DNA from: Pseudomonadota bacterium
GTDB lineage: Bacteria > Pseudomonadota > Gammaproteobacteria > Steroidobacterales > Steroidobacteraceae
Assembly: GCA_023457495.1 (NCBI GenBank)
Contig: JAEWLQ010000063.1
Location: 1 to 64,000, forward strand
Reading direction: 5' to 3'
Length of the DNA: 64,000 nucleotides
The position numbers and the translations under genes are program-made. Below, in pieces: positions 19,132 to 27,095 of this stretch. The notes beneath the pieces were generated by a model. It saw only the letters and a program-made list of their open reading frames with translations, had not been told where the DNA came from and searched no databases. Positions within the stretch are counted from its first letter, which is position 1; each line of letters opens with the position of its first letter.

Positions 19132-20226
19132 ATGTCGAAGCAGCGACCGATCCCTTGTCTTTTCATGCGCGGCGGTACTTCGCGCGGGCCGTTCTTCCGC
19201 GCGAGTGATCTGCCGGCCGACGTCGCAACACGCGACCGCGTGTTGCTCGCCGTCATGGGCTCGCCCAATGCGCGGCAGATAGACGGGCTCGGCGGCGCGG
19301 ATCCGCTCACCAGCAAGGTCGGAATCGTCTCGCCCGGCAAGAGTGACGGCGTCGATCTCGAATTCCTGTTCGCGCAGGTGTCGATGCGCGAGGCGTTGGT
19401 CGACACCACGCCCAACTGCGGCAACATGCTGGCGGCAGTCGTGCCATTCGCGATCGAAAGCGGCATGGTCAAGGCGCAGCCAGGAACTACCACGCTGCGC
19501 GTGCTGACGCTCAACACCGGCACGTTGGCCGACATCGAAGTGCAGACGCCCGATGGGCGGATGGAATATTCGGGCGCGGCGCGCATCGACGGAGTGCCTG
19601 GCACCGCCTCACCCGTCAACATCAACTTCCTCGACACCGCGGGATCGGTATGTGGCGAGTTGTTTCCCACCTGCAACCTGACGGATACGTTCGATGGAGT
19701 CGATGTCACCTGCATCGACAACGGCATGCCGGTCGTGATCATGCGGGCCAGCGATCTCGGGGTGACCGGATACGAAACCCGCGACGAGCTCAACAAGAAC
19801 GCCGCGCTCAAGCAGCGCATCGAGTCGATCCGTCTGCAGGCGGGGCCCGCGATGAAACTCGGCGATGTCGCGAAGAAGGTGGTGCCGAAGATGTGCCTGG
19901 TCGCGCCGCCGCGCGACGGCGGCCACATCACCACCCGCACGTTCATTCCGCATGACTGTCACTCGGCGGTGGGCGTGCTCGGCGCGGTGACGGTCGCGAC
20001 AGCCGCGGTGACGCCGGGCACCGTCGCCAACAATGTCGCGCAGGTGCCGCCGGGCGCGCGCAAGGAATTCTCGGTTCAGCATCCCACGGGTGAGTTCACG
20101 GTCACGCTCACGATGAACCCGGCGAAACCGGAGCAGGTCGCGAGCGCGTCGCTGCTGCGCACGGCCCGGCTCATCATGCGCGGCGAGGTGATGATTCCCG
20201 CGGACACATGGAAAGCAGACACATGA
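19132..20226 (+). CDS. ligU: 4-oxalomesaconate tautomerase (PrpF-like)
   Basis: The 364-residue protein is a PrpF/LigU-family isomerase. Characteristic stretches are PCLFMRGGTSRGPFFRASDL, TTPNCGNMLAAVVPFAIESG (with a conserved Cys) and FIPHDCHSAVGVLGAVTVAT. In the 4,5-cleavage pathway this enzyme interconverts 4-oxalomesaconate tautomers, linking LigI and LigJ. I start at ATG 19132; an upstream GTG at 19105 would add nine residues with no family similarity. A TACAAT element at 19115-19120 could be a -10 box, but would then place the mRNA start almost at the ATG. The stop overlaps the next start (ATGA). Confidence 0.9.
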   Translation: MSKQRPIPCLFMRGGTSRGPFFRASDLPADVATRDRVLLAVMGSPNARQIDGLGGADPLTSKVGIVSPGKSDGVDLEFLFAQVSMREALVDTTPNCGNMLAAVVPFAIESGMVKAQPGTTTLRVLTLNTGTLADIEVQTPDGRMEYSGAARIDGVPGTASPVNINFLDTAGSVCGELFPTCNLTDTFDGVDVTCIDNGMPVVIMRASDLGVTGYETRDELNKNAALKQRIESIRLQAGPAMKLGDVAKKVVPKMCLVAPPRDGGHITTRTFIPHDCHSAVGVLGAVTVATAAVTPGTVANNVAQVPPGARKEFSVQHPTGEFTVTLTMNPAKPEQVASASLLRTARLIMRGEVMIPADTWKADT

Positions 20227-20927
20227 TCGGAAAATCCGGAATCGCAATACGCAACATCGAGCGCGCGCCCGCCGAGGCGGTGGCCGCGCTCGGCCAGTAC
20301 GGCGTCGCCACGATCCATGAAGCGATGGGGCGCAAGGGCCTCATGGCTCCGTACATACGGCCTATCTACACCGGCGCCCGCGTGTGCGGCACTGCACTCA
20401 CGGTCTACGAGCATCCCGGCGACAACTGGATGCTGCACGTGGCGGCGGAGCTGCTGCGGGAAGGCGATGTCGTCGTGATGGGACTTTCCGCCCTCGACGA
20501 CCACGGCATGTTCGGCGACCTGCTCGCGACGTCGTTTCGCGCGCGCGGCGGCAAGGGGCTGATCATCGATGCGGGCGTGCGGGACATCGCGGAGCTGGCC
20601 GCGATGGACTTTCCAGTCTGGTCGAAAGCCGTGCACGCCAAGGGCACCATCAAGGCGACCGTGGGGTCGGTCAACGTGCCCATCATCTGCGCGGGCGCGG
20701 AAGTGAATCCTGGCGACGTCATCGTGGCCGACGACGACGGTGTCGTGGTGGTGCCGGCCGCGAAGGCGGCGGAAGTCGCCGCGGCCGCGAAGGCGCGTGA
20801 AGACAACGAAGCCTCGAAGCGCAAGCGGCTCGCGGCCGGTGAGCTCGGACTCGACATCTACGACATGCGCGGCAAGCTCGCGGCGGCGGGCCTGAAATAC
20901 TTCGATTCCGCCAACGACGTGAAGTGA
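20223..20927 (+). CDS. ligK: 4-carboxy-4-hydroxy-2-oxoadipate aldolase / oxaloacetate decarboxylase
   Basis: The 234-residue RraA-like class II aldolase cleaves 4-carboxy-4-hydroxy-2-oxoadipate to pyruvate and oxaloacetate, the last step of protocatechuate 4,5-cleavage. Family features are GVATIHEAMGRKGLM, the active-site region GLIIDAGVRDIAEL (Arg and Asp for metal/substrate), and DVIVADDDGVVVVPAAKA. It is coupled to ligU through an ATGA overlap and to ligI through TGATG. RraA-type proteins without a pathway context are ambiguous; here the neighbours settle the role. Confidence 0.92.
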   Translation: MIGKSGIAIRNIERAPAEAVAALGQYGVATIHEAMGRKGLMAPYIRPIYTGARVCGTALTVYEHPGDNWMLHVAAELLREGDVVVMGLSALDDHGMFGDLLATSFRARGGKGLIIDAGVRDIAELAAMDFPVWSKAVHAKGTIKATVGSVNVPIICAGAEVNPGDVIVADDDGVVVVPAAKAAEVAAAAKAREDNEASKRKRLAAGELGLDIYDMRGKLAAAGLKYFDSANDVK

Positions 20928-21805
20928 TGAAAGACCCCAACAAGTCCTGCCTGCCGCCGGATCCGAACCCGGTGAAGCCGCGCATCGAACTACCTCCCGG
21001 CGCCTGCGATGCGCATTGCCACGTCTTCGGCCCGGCGGCGAAGTTTCCGTACGCCGCGGACCGCAGCTACACGCCGCCCGATGCGCCGGTCGAGCATCTG
21101 CGCAAACTGCACGCGCATCTCGGCATCAGCCGCGCGGTGATCGTCCATGCGAGTTGCCACGGCAGCGAGATGGATGTGACGCTCGACGCCATCGCCTCGA
21201 GCGGTGGTCTATACCGCGGCGTGGCGGTGGTCGAGGATTCGGTCACGGACCGCGAGCTCGAGCGTCTGCATGCGGGCGGCATTCGCGGCATCCGCTTCAA
21301 TTTCGTCAAACACCTGGGCGGCGTGCCGGACCTGGCGGTGTTCTACCGGCTCCTGGCGCGCATCAAGCCGCTGGGCTGGCACATCGTGCTGCACTTCGAC
21401 GCCGGCGACCTGCTCGAACAGCAGGAGCTGCTGGCGCGCATCGACGTGCCGTTCATCATCGATCACATGGGGCGCGTGAAGGCCGCCGAGGGACTCGAGC
21501 AGCAGCCTTTTCAATCGTTGCTGACGCTGTTCCGACGCAATCCGCTGGCTTGGATCAAGATCTGCGGCGCGGAGCGCGTGTCGGTCGGCAAGCGACCGTT
21601 CCGCGACGCGGTGCCGTTTGCGCAGGCGCTGGTGGACATCGACCCGGGCCGGCTGCTGTGGGGCACGGACTGGCCGCATCCGAACATCACGAAGGACATG
21701 CCGAACGACGGCGAGCTGGTCGACTTGTTGGGCGAGATCTGCCCGGACCCGGCGGTCCGCGCGCGCATCCTCGTCGACAATCCGACGCGCATGTACTGGA
21801 GTTGA
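20927..21805 (+). CDS. ligI: 2-pyrone-4,6-dicarboxylate lactonase
   Basis: The 292-residue amidohydrolase-superfamily enzyme hydrolyses 2-pyrone-4,6-dicarboxylate, the LigC product, to 4-oxalomesaconate. The N-terminal DAHCHVFGP motif is typical of LigI, as are SYTPPDAP, FIIDHMGRVK and the C-terminal GTDWPHPN with the catalytic Asp. I start at the ATG overlapping the ligK stop (TGATG); a GTG one codon earlier is also possible. It lies in the middle of the ligU-K-I-DUF1932-J operon. Confidence 0.94.
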   Translation: MKDPNKSCLPPDPNPVKPRIELPPGACDAHCHVFGPAAKFPYAADRSYTPPDAPVEHLRKLHAHLGISRAVIVHASCHGSEMDVTLDAIASSGGLYRGVAVVEDSVTDRELERLHAGGIRGIRFNFVKHLGGVPDLAVFYRLLARIKPLGWHIVLHFDAGDLLEQQELLARIDVPFIIDHMGRVKAAEGLEQQPFQSLLTLFRRNPLAWIKICGAERVSVGKRPFRDAVPFAQALVDIDPGRLLWGTDWPHPNITKDMPNDGELVDLLGEICPDPAVRARILVDNPTRMYWS

Positions 21806-21808
21806 CCC

Positions 21809-22708
21809 ATGAGCGCACCGCGAATCGGATTCCTCGGCTTCGGTGAAGTCGGTCAGCGGTTCGCGGCGGATCTGCGCGCGCGCGATGGTGCTTGCGAGAT
21901 GTCGACGTTCGATCTGCTGTTGCACCAGGCGTCGGCGGGCGAGGGGATGCGCAAACACGCCGCCGCGCTGAACGTCGAGCCGCTCACGGAGGCGGCAGGT
22001 CTCGGCGCAGCCTGCGATCTGATTTTCAGCGCGGTGACGGCAGACCAGACACAGGCCGCGGCGCGCTCGCTCGCTTCGGGTTCACTCGCGGGCAGATGGG
22101 TGGTCGATCTGAATTCCGCCGCGCCCGCGACCAAGATCGAGTGCGCGGCCATCGTGGCGGGCGCCGGTGGGTATTACGTCGAGGCCGCGGTGATGACGTC
22201 CGTGCCGCCGCACGGCATCCGGGTGCCCATGTTGCTGGGTGGGCCGCATGCGAAGGAGGGCGAAGACTTGCTGCGCTCGCTCGGGTTCGCAGTCGCGACC
22301 GCCTCGCCGGAGTTCGGCGTGGCCTCCGCGATCAAGCTCTGCCGCAGCGTGATCATCAAGGGACTCGAATCGCTGGTCGTCGAGAGCTTCACGGCGGCGC
22401 GCTCGTTCGGCGTCGAGAAGCAGGTGCTCGAGTCGCTCGCGGAAACCTATCCGCAGTTCGACTGGGAGAAGCAGGGCGACTACCTGTTCTCGCGGGTCAT
22501 CCAGCACGGCAAGCGACGCGCCGAGGAGATGCGCGCCAGCGCGCAGATGATCGACACGACGCCGGTGCGCGGCACGATGGCTTCCGCGATCGCATCGCGA
22601 CAGGATTCGGTCGCGATTTCCCGCGCGAAGAATGCATTCAGCGCGCCGACCGAGGCGCGCCCCTGGCGCGAACGCGCGGATGAATTCCTCGCGGCGTCGA
22701 GGCAGTAG
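21809..22708 (+). CDS. NAD(P)-binding 6-phosphogluconate-dehydrogenase-like protein (DUF1932 type)
   Basis: The 299-residue protein has an N-terminal Rossmann motif (IGFLGFGEVGQRFAADL), a hydroxyacid-dehydrogenase-like middle (VVDLNSAAPATK, YYVEAAVMTSVPPHGIRVPM) and a helical C-terminal domain with the conserved lysine region SAIKLCRSVIIKG. Such genes recur in protocatechuate 4,5-cleavage operons, but I know of no firmly assigned step for them. It begins 3 bases after the ligI stop and is surely cotranscribed. A role in reducing or oxidising a tricarboxylic pathway intermediate is plausible. Confidence 0.82.
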   Translation: MSAPRIGFLGFGEVGQRFAADLRARDGACEMSTFDLLLHQASAGEGMRKHAAALNVEPLTEAAGLGAACDLIFSAVTADQTQAAARSLASGSLAGRWVVDLNSAAPATKIECAAIVAGAGGYYVEAAVMTSVPPHGIRVPMLLGGPHAKEGEDLLRSLGFAVATASPEFGVASAIKLCRSVIIKGLESLVVESFTAARSFGVEKQVLESLAETYPQFDWEKQGDYLFSRVIQHGKRRAEEMRASAQMIDTTPVRGTMASAIASRQDSVAISRAKNAFSAPTEARPWRERADEFLAASRQ

Positions 22709-22765
22709 TGAGGCTGTGAAGACGGGGCCGCGCGTGCGCGGCTCCCGACATATTGAGGAGTTTCG

Positions 22766-23800
22766 ATGATCATCGATTGCCACGGGCACTACACCACCGC
22801 GCCGGAGCCGCTCAACGCCTGGCGCAAGCAGCAGACCGAAGCGCTGAAGACCCCAGCGCTCGCGCCCGCGAAAGGCAGCGTCACGATCAGCGACGACCAG
22901 ATTCGCGATTCGCTCGAGAACGCGCAGCTCAAGCTGCAGCGTGCGCGCGGCACGGACGTGACCATCTTCTCGCCGCGTGCGAGCGCGATGGGTCACCACG
23001 TCGGCAACGAGACGACGAGTAAACACTGGACCGAGCACTGCAATGAGCTCATCCATCGCGTGTGCGGGCTGTATCCGGAGAACTTCGTTGGCGTGTGCCA
23101 GCTGCCGCAGTCGCCCGGCGCGGACCCGCGCGGCGTGATTCCGGAGCTCGTGCGCTGTGTCGAGGAGTTCGGATTCGTCGGCTGCAATCTGAATCCCGAT
23201 CCGTCGGGCGGAAAATTCTCCGAGCCCCCGCTCACCGACAAGTGGTGGTACCCGGTGTACGAGAAGCTCTGCGAGCTCGACGTGCCGGCGATGATCCACG
23301 TGAGCCAGGCATGTAATCCCGCGTTCCACACGACGGGCTCTTATTACCTGTCGGCGGACACGGTCGCGTTCATGCAGCTCATGATGTCGGACCTGTTAAA
23401 GGATTTTCCGACGCTGCGTTTCATCATCCCGCACGGTGGCGGCGCGGTGCCGTTCCACTGGGGACGCTTCCGCGGCATCGCGCAGGACCAGAAGCGGCCG
23501 CCGCTGCCGGAACTGATGCGCGACAACATCTTCTTCGACACCTGCGTCTATCATCAGCCGGGCATCGACCTGCTGCTGAAGGTCGTGCCCATCGACAACA
23601 TCCTGTTCGCCTCGGAGATGGTGGGCGCGGTGCGGGGCGTCGATCCGGAGTCGGGGCATTACTACGACGACACCAAGCGCTACATCGACGGCTCATCGCT
23701 CTCGGCCGCCGACAAACATAAGATCTTCGAAAGCAACATCCGCCGCGTCTTCCCGAAAATGGGGACATTCCTCGATTCCAGTAAACGGGGACACACCTGA
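22766..23800 (+). CDS. ligJ: 4-oxalomesaconate hydratase, C-terminus altered by a repeat
   Basis: LigJ adds water to 4-oxalomesaconate to give 4-carboxy-4-hydroxy-2-oxoadipate, the LigK substrate. The 344-residue amidohydrolase-fold protein has DCHGHYTTAP at the N-terminus, FSPRASAMGHHVGNE, and the metal/substrate region FIIPHGGGAVPFHWGRFRG. After the helix ending RRVFPK the last residues (MGTFLDSSKRGHT) are encoded by the left arm of the repeat at 23756-23857, which also supplies the stop. The length stays close to the family's roughly 341, so function is probably kept. A GC hairpin (22727-22742) lies in the 57-base gap before it. Confidence 0.93.
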   Translation: MIIDCHGHYTTAPEPLNAWRKQQTEALKTPALAPAKGSVTISDDQIRDSLENAQLKLQRARGTDVTIFSPRASAMGHHVGNETTSKHWTEHCNELIHRVCGLYPENFVGVCQLPQSPGADPRGVIPELVRCVEEFGFVGCNLNPDPSGGKFSEPPLTDKWWYPVYEKLCELDVPAMIHVSQACNPAFHTTGSYYLSADTVAFMQLMMSDLLKDFPTLRFIIPHGGGAVPFHWGRFRGIAQDQKRPPLPELMRDNIFFDTCVYHQPGIDLLLKVVPIDNILFASEMVGAVRGVDPESGHYYDDTKRYIDGSSLSAADKHKIFESNIRRVFPKMGTFLDSSKRGHT

Positions 23801-23857
23801 GCTCGCGGCCATGAAGTCTGTCCCTTTTTGCTAGGAAACGAGGAATGTCCCCATTTC
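23756..23857. repeat. Short inverted-repeat element overlapping two gene ends
   Basis: The left arm (about 23757-23795, with GGGGACATTCCTCG) and right arm (about 23819-23857, with CGAGGAATGTCCCC) are imperfect inverted copies of each other and match the 42-base ends of the element at 1-1008. The left arm encodes the last residues and stop of ligJ. The right arm contains AGGA followed by ATG and opens the aldo/keto reductase gene. Confidence 0.85.
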
Positions 23858-24840
23858 GCAAACTTGGGCCTTACGAGGTGGGAGCGGTCGGCTTCGGTTG
23901 CATGAACCTGTCGCATGCGTATGGGCCGCCGCAGCCGCGCGAGGTCGCCGAGCGAGTGCTGCGGCGGGCGCTCGAGCTCGGGGTCACGCATTTCGATACG
24001 GCGGCGCTCTACGGCTTCGGCATCAACGAGGCGTTGGTGGGCGAGGTGCTCGGCGAGCGCCCGGCGAACGTGATCGTCGCGAGCAAGTGCGGCCTGTTCG
24101 GCCGCGAGGGCAAACGCGTGATGGACGGTCGCCCGGAGGCCATTCGTGCGACCTGCGAGCAATCGTTGCGCAGCCTGCGCACCGAGTGCATCGATCTGTA
24201 TTACCTGCATCGCTGGGATCGCCGGGTTCCCATCGAAGAATCCGTGGGGGCCATGGCCGAGCTCCTGCGCGCCGGCAAGATCCGCGCGATCGGTCTATCA
24301 GAGGTGTCGGCCGCGACACTGCGGCGTGCGCACGCGGTGTACCCCATCGCCGCGCTCCAGTCGGAATACTCGTTGTGGACGCGCAATCCCGAGATCGCGA
24401 CGCTCGCGGCCTGCCGCGAACTCGGCGTCACGTTCGTCGCATTCAGCCCACTGGGGCGAGGGTTTCTCTCAGGAAAACAGCGGGCGACCGCCGACTTCGG
24501 CGACGGGGACCTGCGGCGGGGCATGCCGCGCTTCCAGAGCCCGAATTTCGAGGAAAACCTGCGTCTGATTCCGCCTCTGGCGGCCATCGCCGCCGAAGCG
24601 GGCGTTACCCTGGCGCAGCTCGCGCTGGCCTGGATCCTCAACCGGGACCCCGCAACCCTTGTCATTCCCGGCACGACCCAGGAAGCGCACCTCGCCGAAA
24701 ACCATGCTGCGCAAGAAATCCGTCTGTCCGCCGCAACGAGCGCAAAACTCGATGCCCTGATGGCCCCGGGGAAGGTCGCAGGGGCCCGGTATCCACCTGC
24801 GACGCAGGTCGAAAATGACACCGAAGAATTTGAGTCTTAG
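23845..24840 (+). CDS. Aldo/keto reductase with repeat-derived start
   Basis: The 331-residue TIM-barrel NADP-dependent oxidoreductase belongs to the AKR superfamily. The catalytic tetrad is visible: Asp and Tyr in THFDTAALYGFGINE, Lys in IVASKCGLFG and His in YYLHRWDRR. The C-terminal NADP-binding end (LVIPGTTQEAHLAEN) is also present. The ATG and its purine-rich ribosome binding site (CGAGGA) lie inside the right arm of the 23756-23857 repeat, so the first four or five residues (MSPF) come from the repeat and family similarity begins at RKLGPYEVG. It follows ligJ by 44 bases, but the substrate need not be aromatic. Confidence 0.9.
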   Translation: MSPFRKLGPYEVGAVGFGCMNLSHAYGPPQPREVAERVLRRALELGVTHFDTAALYGFGINEALVGEVLGERPANVIVASKCGLFGREGKRVMDGRPEAIRATCEQSLRSLRTECIDLYYLHRWDRRVPIEESVGAMAELLRAGKIRAIGLSEVSAATLRRAHAVYPIAALQSEYSLWTRNPEIATLAACRELGVTFVAFSPLGRGFLSGKQRATADFGDGDLRRGMPRFQSPNFEENLRLIPPLAAIAAEAGVTLAQLALAWILNRDPATLVIPGTTQEAHLAENHAAQEIRLSAATSAKLDALMAPGKVAGARYPPATQVENDTEEFES

Positions 24841-24868
24841 CTGTTGAATCGTATAGGCTTGCCCGCCT

Positions 24869-25960
24869 ATGCCGACCCCCACTCCGAGTGATGCCGCGCG
24901 TAGCGATGCGCGCAAGACCGTCCGCGTTGTCATGCAGGAATACCTGCGCCGCGATTCGTTCCTCCCCGTGCTGCGACTGCTGCTCGATCTCGCCTTCCTC
25001 GGCGTGTGTATCGCCGGCGCGTGCTACTTCGATGCCTGGTGGGCAAAGGCCCTCATGGTCATCCCGGGCTCGATCGCGATCGCGCGCCTGTTCGTGATCG
25101 GGCACGACGCCTGTCACGGTAGTTATACGAAGCACGACTGGCTCAACAAGGTGATCGGCCGCATCGCCTTCCTGCCGTCGCTCACGCCGTTCTCGCTCTG
25201 GGATGTCGGCCACAACGTGGCGCATCACGGTTTCACCAACCTCAAGGGCCGCGACCAGGTCTGGGTGCCGATGTCGGCGGAGGAGTGGCAGAACGCCTCG
25301 AAAACCCGTCGCGCGCTCGAGCGCATCTACCGCTCGGGTTTCGGCCAGGGTCTCTACTACCTCATCGAGATGTGGTGGAAGAAGCTGATCCTGCCCACCA
25401 AGAAACACGTCGGCGTGCGCCGCGCGATCTTCTGGTGGGACAACGTGCTCGTGCTCGGCGTCGGAGCCATCTGGATCACGGCGCTCGTGCTCTGGGCCAT
25501 CTACGACAACCACTCGATCACCTGGACGCTGCTCGGCGGCTTCGTGCTGCCGTTCCTGGCGTTCAACTGCATCATGGGCTTCGTGATCTACGTGCAGCAC
25601 ACGCATCCGGAAGTCGCCTGGTTCGACAAGCGCGACGAGTGGCAGAAGCGTCTCGGCTTCATCACGACCACGGTGAACGTCGTCGTGCCGAAGCGCATGG
25701 GCCAGATCCTGCACGACATCCTCGAGCACGGCGCGCATCACGTGAACACGGGTGTGCCGCTGTATCGCCTGCGTGAGGCGCAGACCGCGCTCAAGAACGC
25801 GGTACCGCAGCTCGCGCGCGTGTATGTGCTGACATGGCAGCGTTACTGGGCGACGGTGCGCACCTGCAAGATCTACGACTACGCGAACCATCGCTGGATG
25901 GATTTCAAGGGTCGCGTCACCGCGGCGCCGGTGTTCCCGGACGCCGTTCCGGCGAACTGA
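24869..25960 (+). CDS. Membrane fatty acid desaturase-family protein
   Basis: The 363-residue integral-membrane di-iron desaturase/hydroxylase has three histidine boxes: HDACH at residues 79-83, HNVAHH at 115-120 and EHGAHH near residue 290. Hydrophobic segments lie near residues 34-55, 60-78, 195-215 and 218-240. It should introduce a double bond or hydroxyl group into an acyl chain, using O2 and an electron carrier. The regiospecificity cannot be predicted. A GC-rich hairpin follows immediately and separates it from the convergent LysR gene. Confidence 0.88.
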   Translation: MPTPTPSDAARSDARKTVRVVMQEYLRRDSFLPVLRLLLDLAFLGVCIAGACYFDAWWAKALMVIPGSIAIARLFVIGHDACHGSYTKHDWLNKVIGRIAFLPSLTPFSLWDVGHNVAHHGFTNLKGRDQVWVPMSAEEWQNASKTRRALERIYRSGFGQGLYYLIEMWWKKLILPTKKHVGVRRAIFWWDNVLVLGVGAIWITALVLWAIYDNHSITWTLLGGFVLPFLAFNCIMGFVIYVQHTHPEVAWFDKRDEWQKRLGFITTTVNVVVPKRMGQILHDILEHGAHHVNTGVPLYRLREAQTALKNAVPQLARVYVLTWQRYWATVRTCKIYDYANHRWMDFKGRVTAAPVFPDAVPAN

Positions 25961-25967
25961 TCAAGCG

Positions 25968-25993
25968 GGGGCGGATTCGTCGGAATCCGCCCC
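25968..25993 (+). terminator. Hairpin after desaturase gene
   Basis: GGGGCGGATTC and GAATCCGCCCC form an 11-base perfect stem with the loop GTCG, beginning 8 bases after the desaturase stop. The downstream tract (TGATTTCCC) is only weakly T-rich, so intrinsic termination may be partial. Confidence 0.6.
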
Positions 25994-25996
25994 TGA

Positions 25997-26060
25997 TTTC
26001 CCTGGCCAACTTCCTGGCCTGACTTTCCTGGTCTAACTTTCCTGGCCTAACTTTCTTGGG
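25997..26060. repeat. 14-bp tandem repeat, about 4.5 copies
   Basis: Units TTTCCTGGCCTAAC and close variants follow one another (25997-26010, 26011-26023, 26024-26037, 26038-26051, partial to 26060). The array lies between convergent genes. Its last units contain the stop codon and final codons of the LysR gene at 26047, so copy-number change could alter that protein's end. Confidence 0.75.
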
Positions 26061-26970
26061 CGAGCTTCGCGATGAGCTCGCGCAGCCACGCGTGCGCGGG
26101 ATCCGACTCGTGCCGCTTGTGCCACAGCAGGACTTCCTGTGTCTGCGGCACCTCGAAGGGCAGCGGCAGGATGCGGATCGGCAGCGCTTTGGCATACAGC
26201 CGCGCCACGCGCTCGGGCATCGTCGCCGCGAGAGTCGATCCGACCAGCGCCAGTGGCAGCTGCAACAGGCTCGGCAAGGTCATGTGCACCTTGAGATCGA
26301 TGTTGAGGAGATGCCGCACGAGCTGGTCCGCGCTACCCGTGTAGCCACCGGGTCTGCCGAACAGGTGGCGCAACGAGACGTATTGCTCGAGCGTGAGCGA
26401 GTCACCGATCGTCGGGTGATCCTGGCTCACCACGCACACCCAGTTGACCGGACGCAGCGGCGTCGCGCGGATGTTGTCCGGATAGGCGCGCAGGTCGAAC
26501 AGCTGCAGGTTCTCGAGACACAGGCACAGGTCCGCCTCGCCGTATTCGAGCCGCGAGAGCGCGGTCGGCGAAATCATCTCGATGTGCAGATCGAGCTCAG
26601 GCGCATCGTGCGCGAGCGTGCGCAGCAACGCGGGAAGAACGCCCGGCACCGCTTCCTCCGACATGATCACCGTGAATTCCCGGCGCGCGGTCTTCGGATC
26701 GAACACCGGCTGCGTGCCGAGCATGACCTGGATGCGCAACAGCGCCTCGCGCACCGGCTCCACCAGCGAGTGGCCCCGCGAGGTGAGCTCCATCTCGCGG
26801 CCGACGCGCACGAGCAGCGGATCGTTGAAATATTCGCGCAATTTGTGGAGCGCCGCGCTCATCGCCGGCTGAGACACGAACACACGTTCGGCGGCGCGCG
26901 TGACATTCCGTTCACGCAGCAGTGCGTCGAGCGCGATGAGCAGGTTGAGATCGAAGCGGTTCAGTTGCAT
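26047..26970 (-). CDS. LysR-family transcriptional regulator (NodD-like branch)
   Basis: The 307-residue protein has an N-terminal LysR helix-turn-helix (NRFDLNLLIALDALLRERNV, then AAERVFVSQPAMSAALHKLR). The effector domain (REFTVIMSEEAVPGVLPALL) is of the NodD/aromatic-effector type. It shares the FDLNLL opening with the regulator at 5794. Its stop codon lies inside a 14-base tandem repeat. Its target is not evident: the 125-base gap to the divergent lipoprotein gene at 27096 is one possible control region. Confidence 0.88.
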   Translation of the reverse strand: MQLNRFDLNLLIALDALLRERNVTRAAERVFVSQPAMSAALHKLREYFNDPLLVRVGREMELTSRGHSLVEPVREALLRIQVMLGTQPVFDPKTARREFTVIMSEEAVPGVLPALLRTLAHDAPELDLHIEMISPTALSRLEYGEADLCLCLENLQLFDLRAYPDNIRATPLRPVNWVCVVSQDHPTIGDSLTLEQYVSLRHLFGRPGGYTGSADQLVRHLLNIDLKVHMTLPSLLQLPLALVGSTLAATMPERVARLYAKALPIRILPLPFEVPQTQEVLLWHKRHESDPAHAWLRELIAKLAQES

Positions 26971-27095
26971 GTGGTTACATCATAACGGAGAGCCGATCGA
27001 CGGGTCGCACGCCGGCGGCGGATCCTGTTCGGCCGGCGTGCGCAGGGAACGGCGACACTTGCGCGGGCAGGTCCGGCTGGCCACTATCCCGGCCG

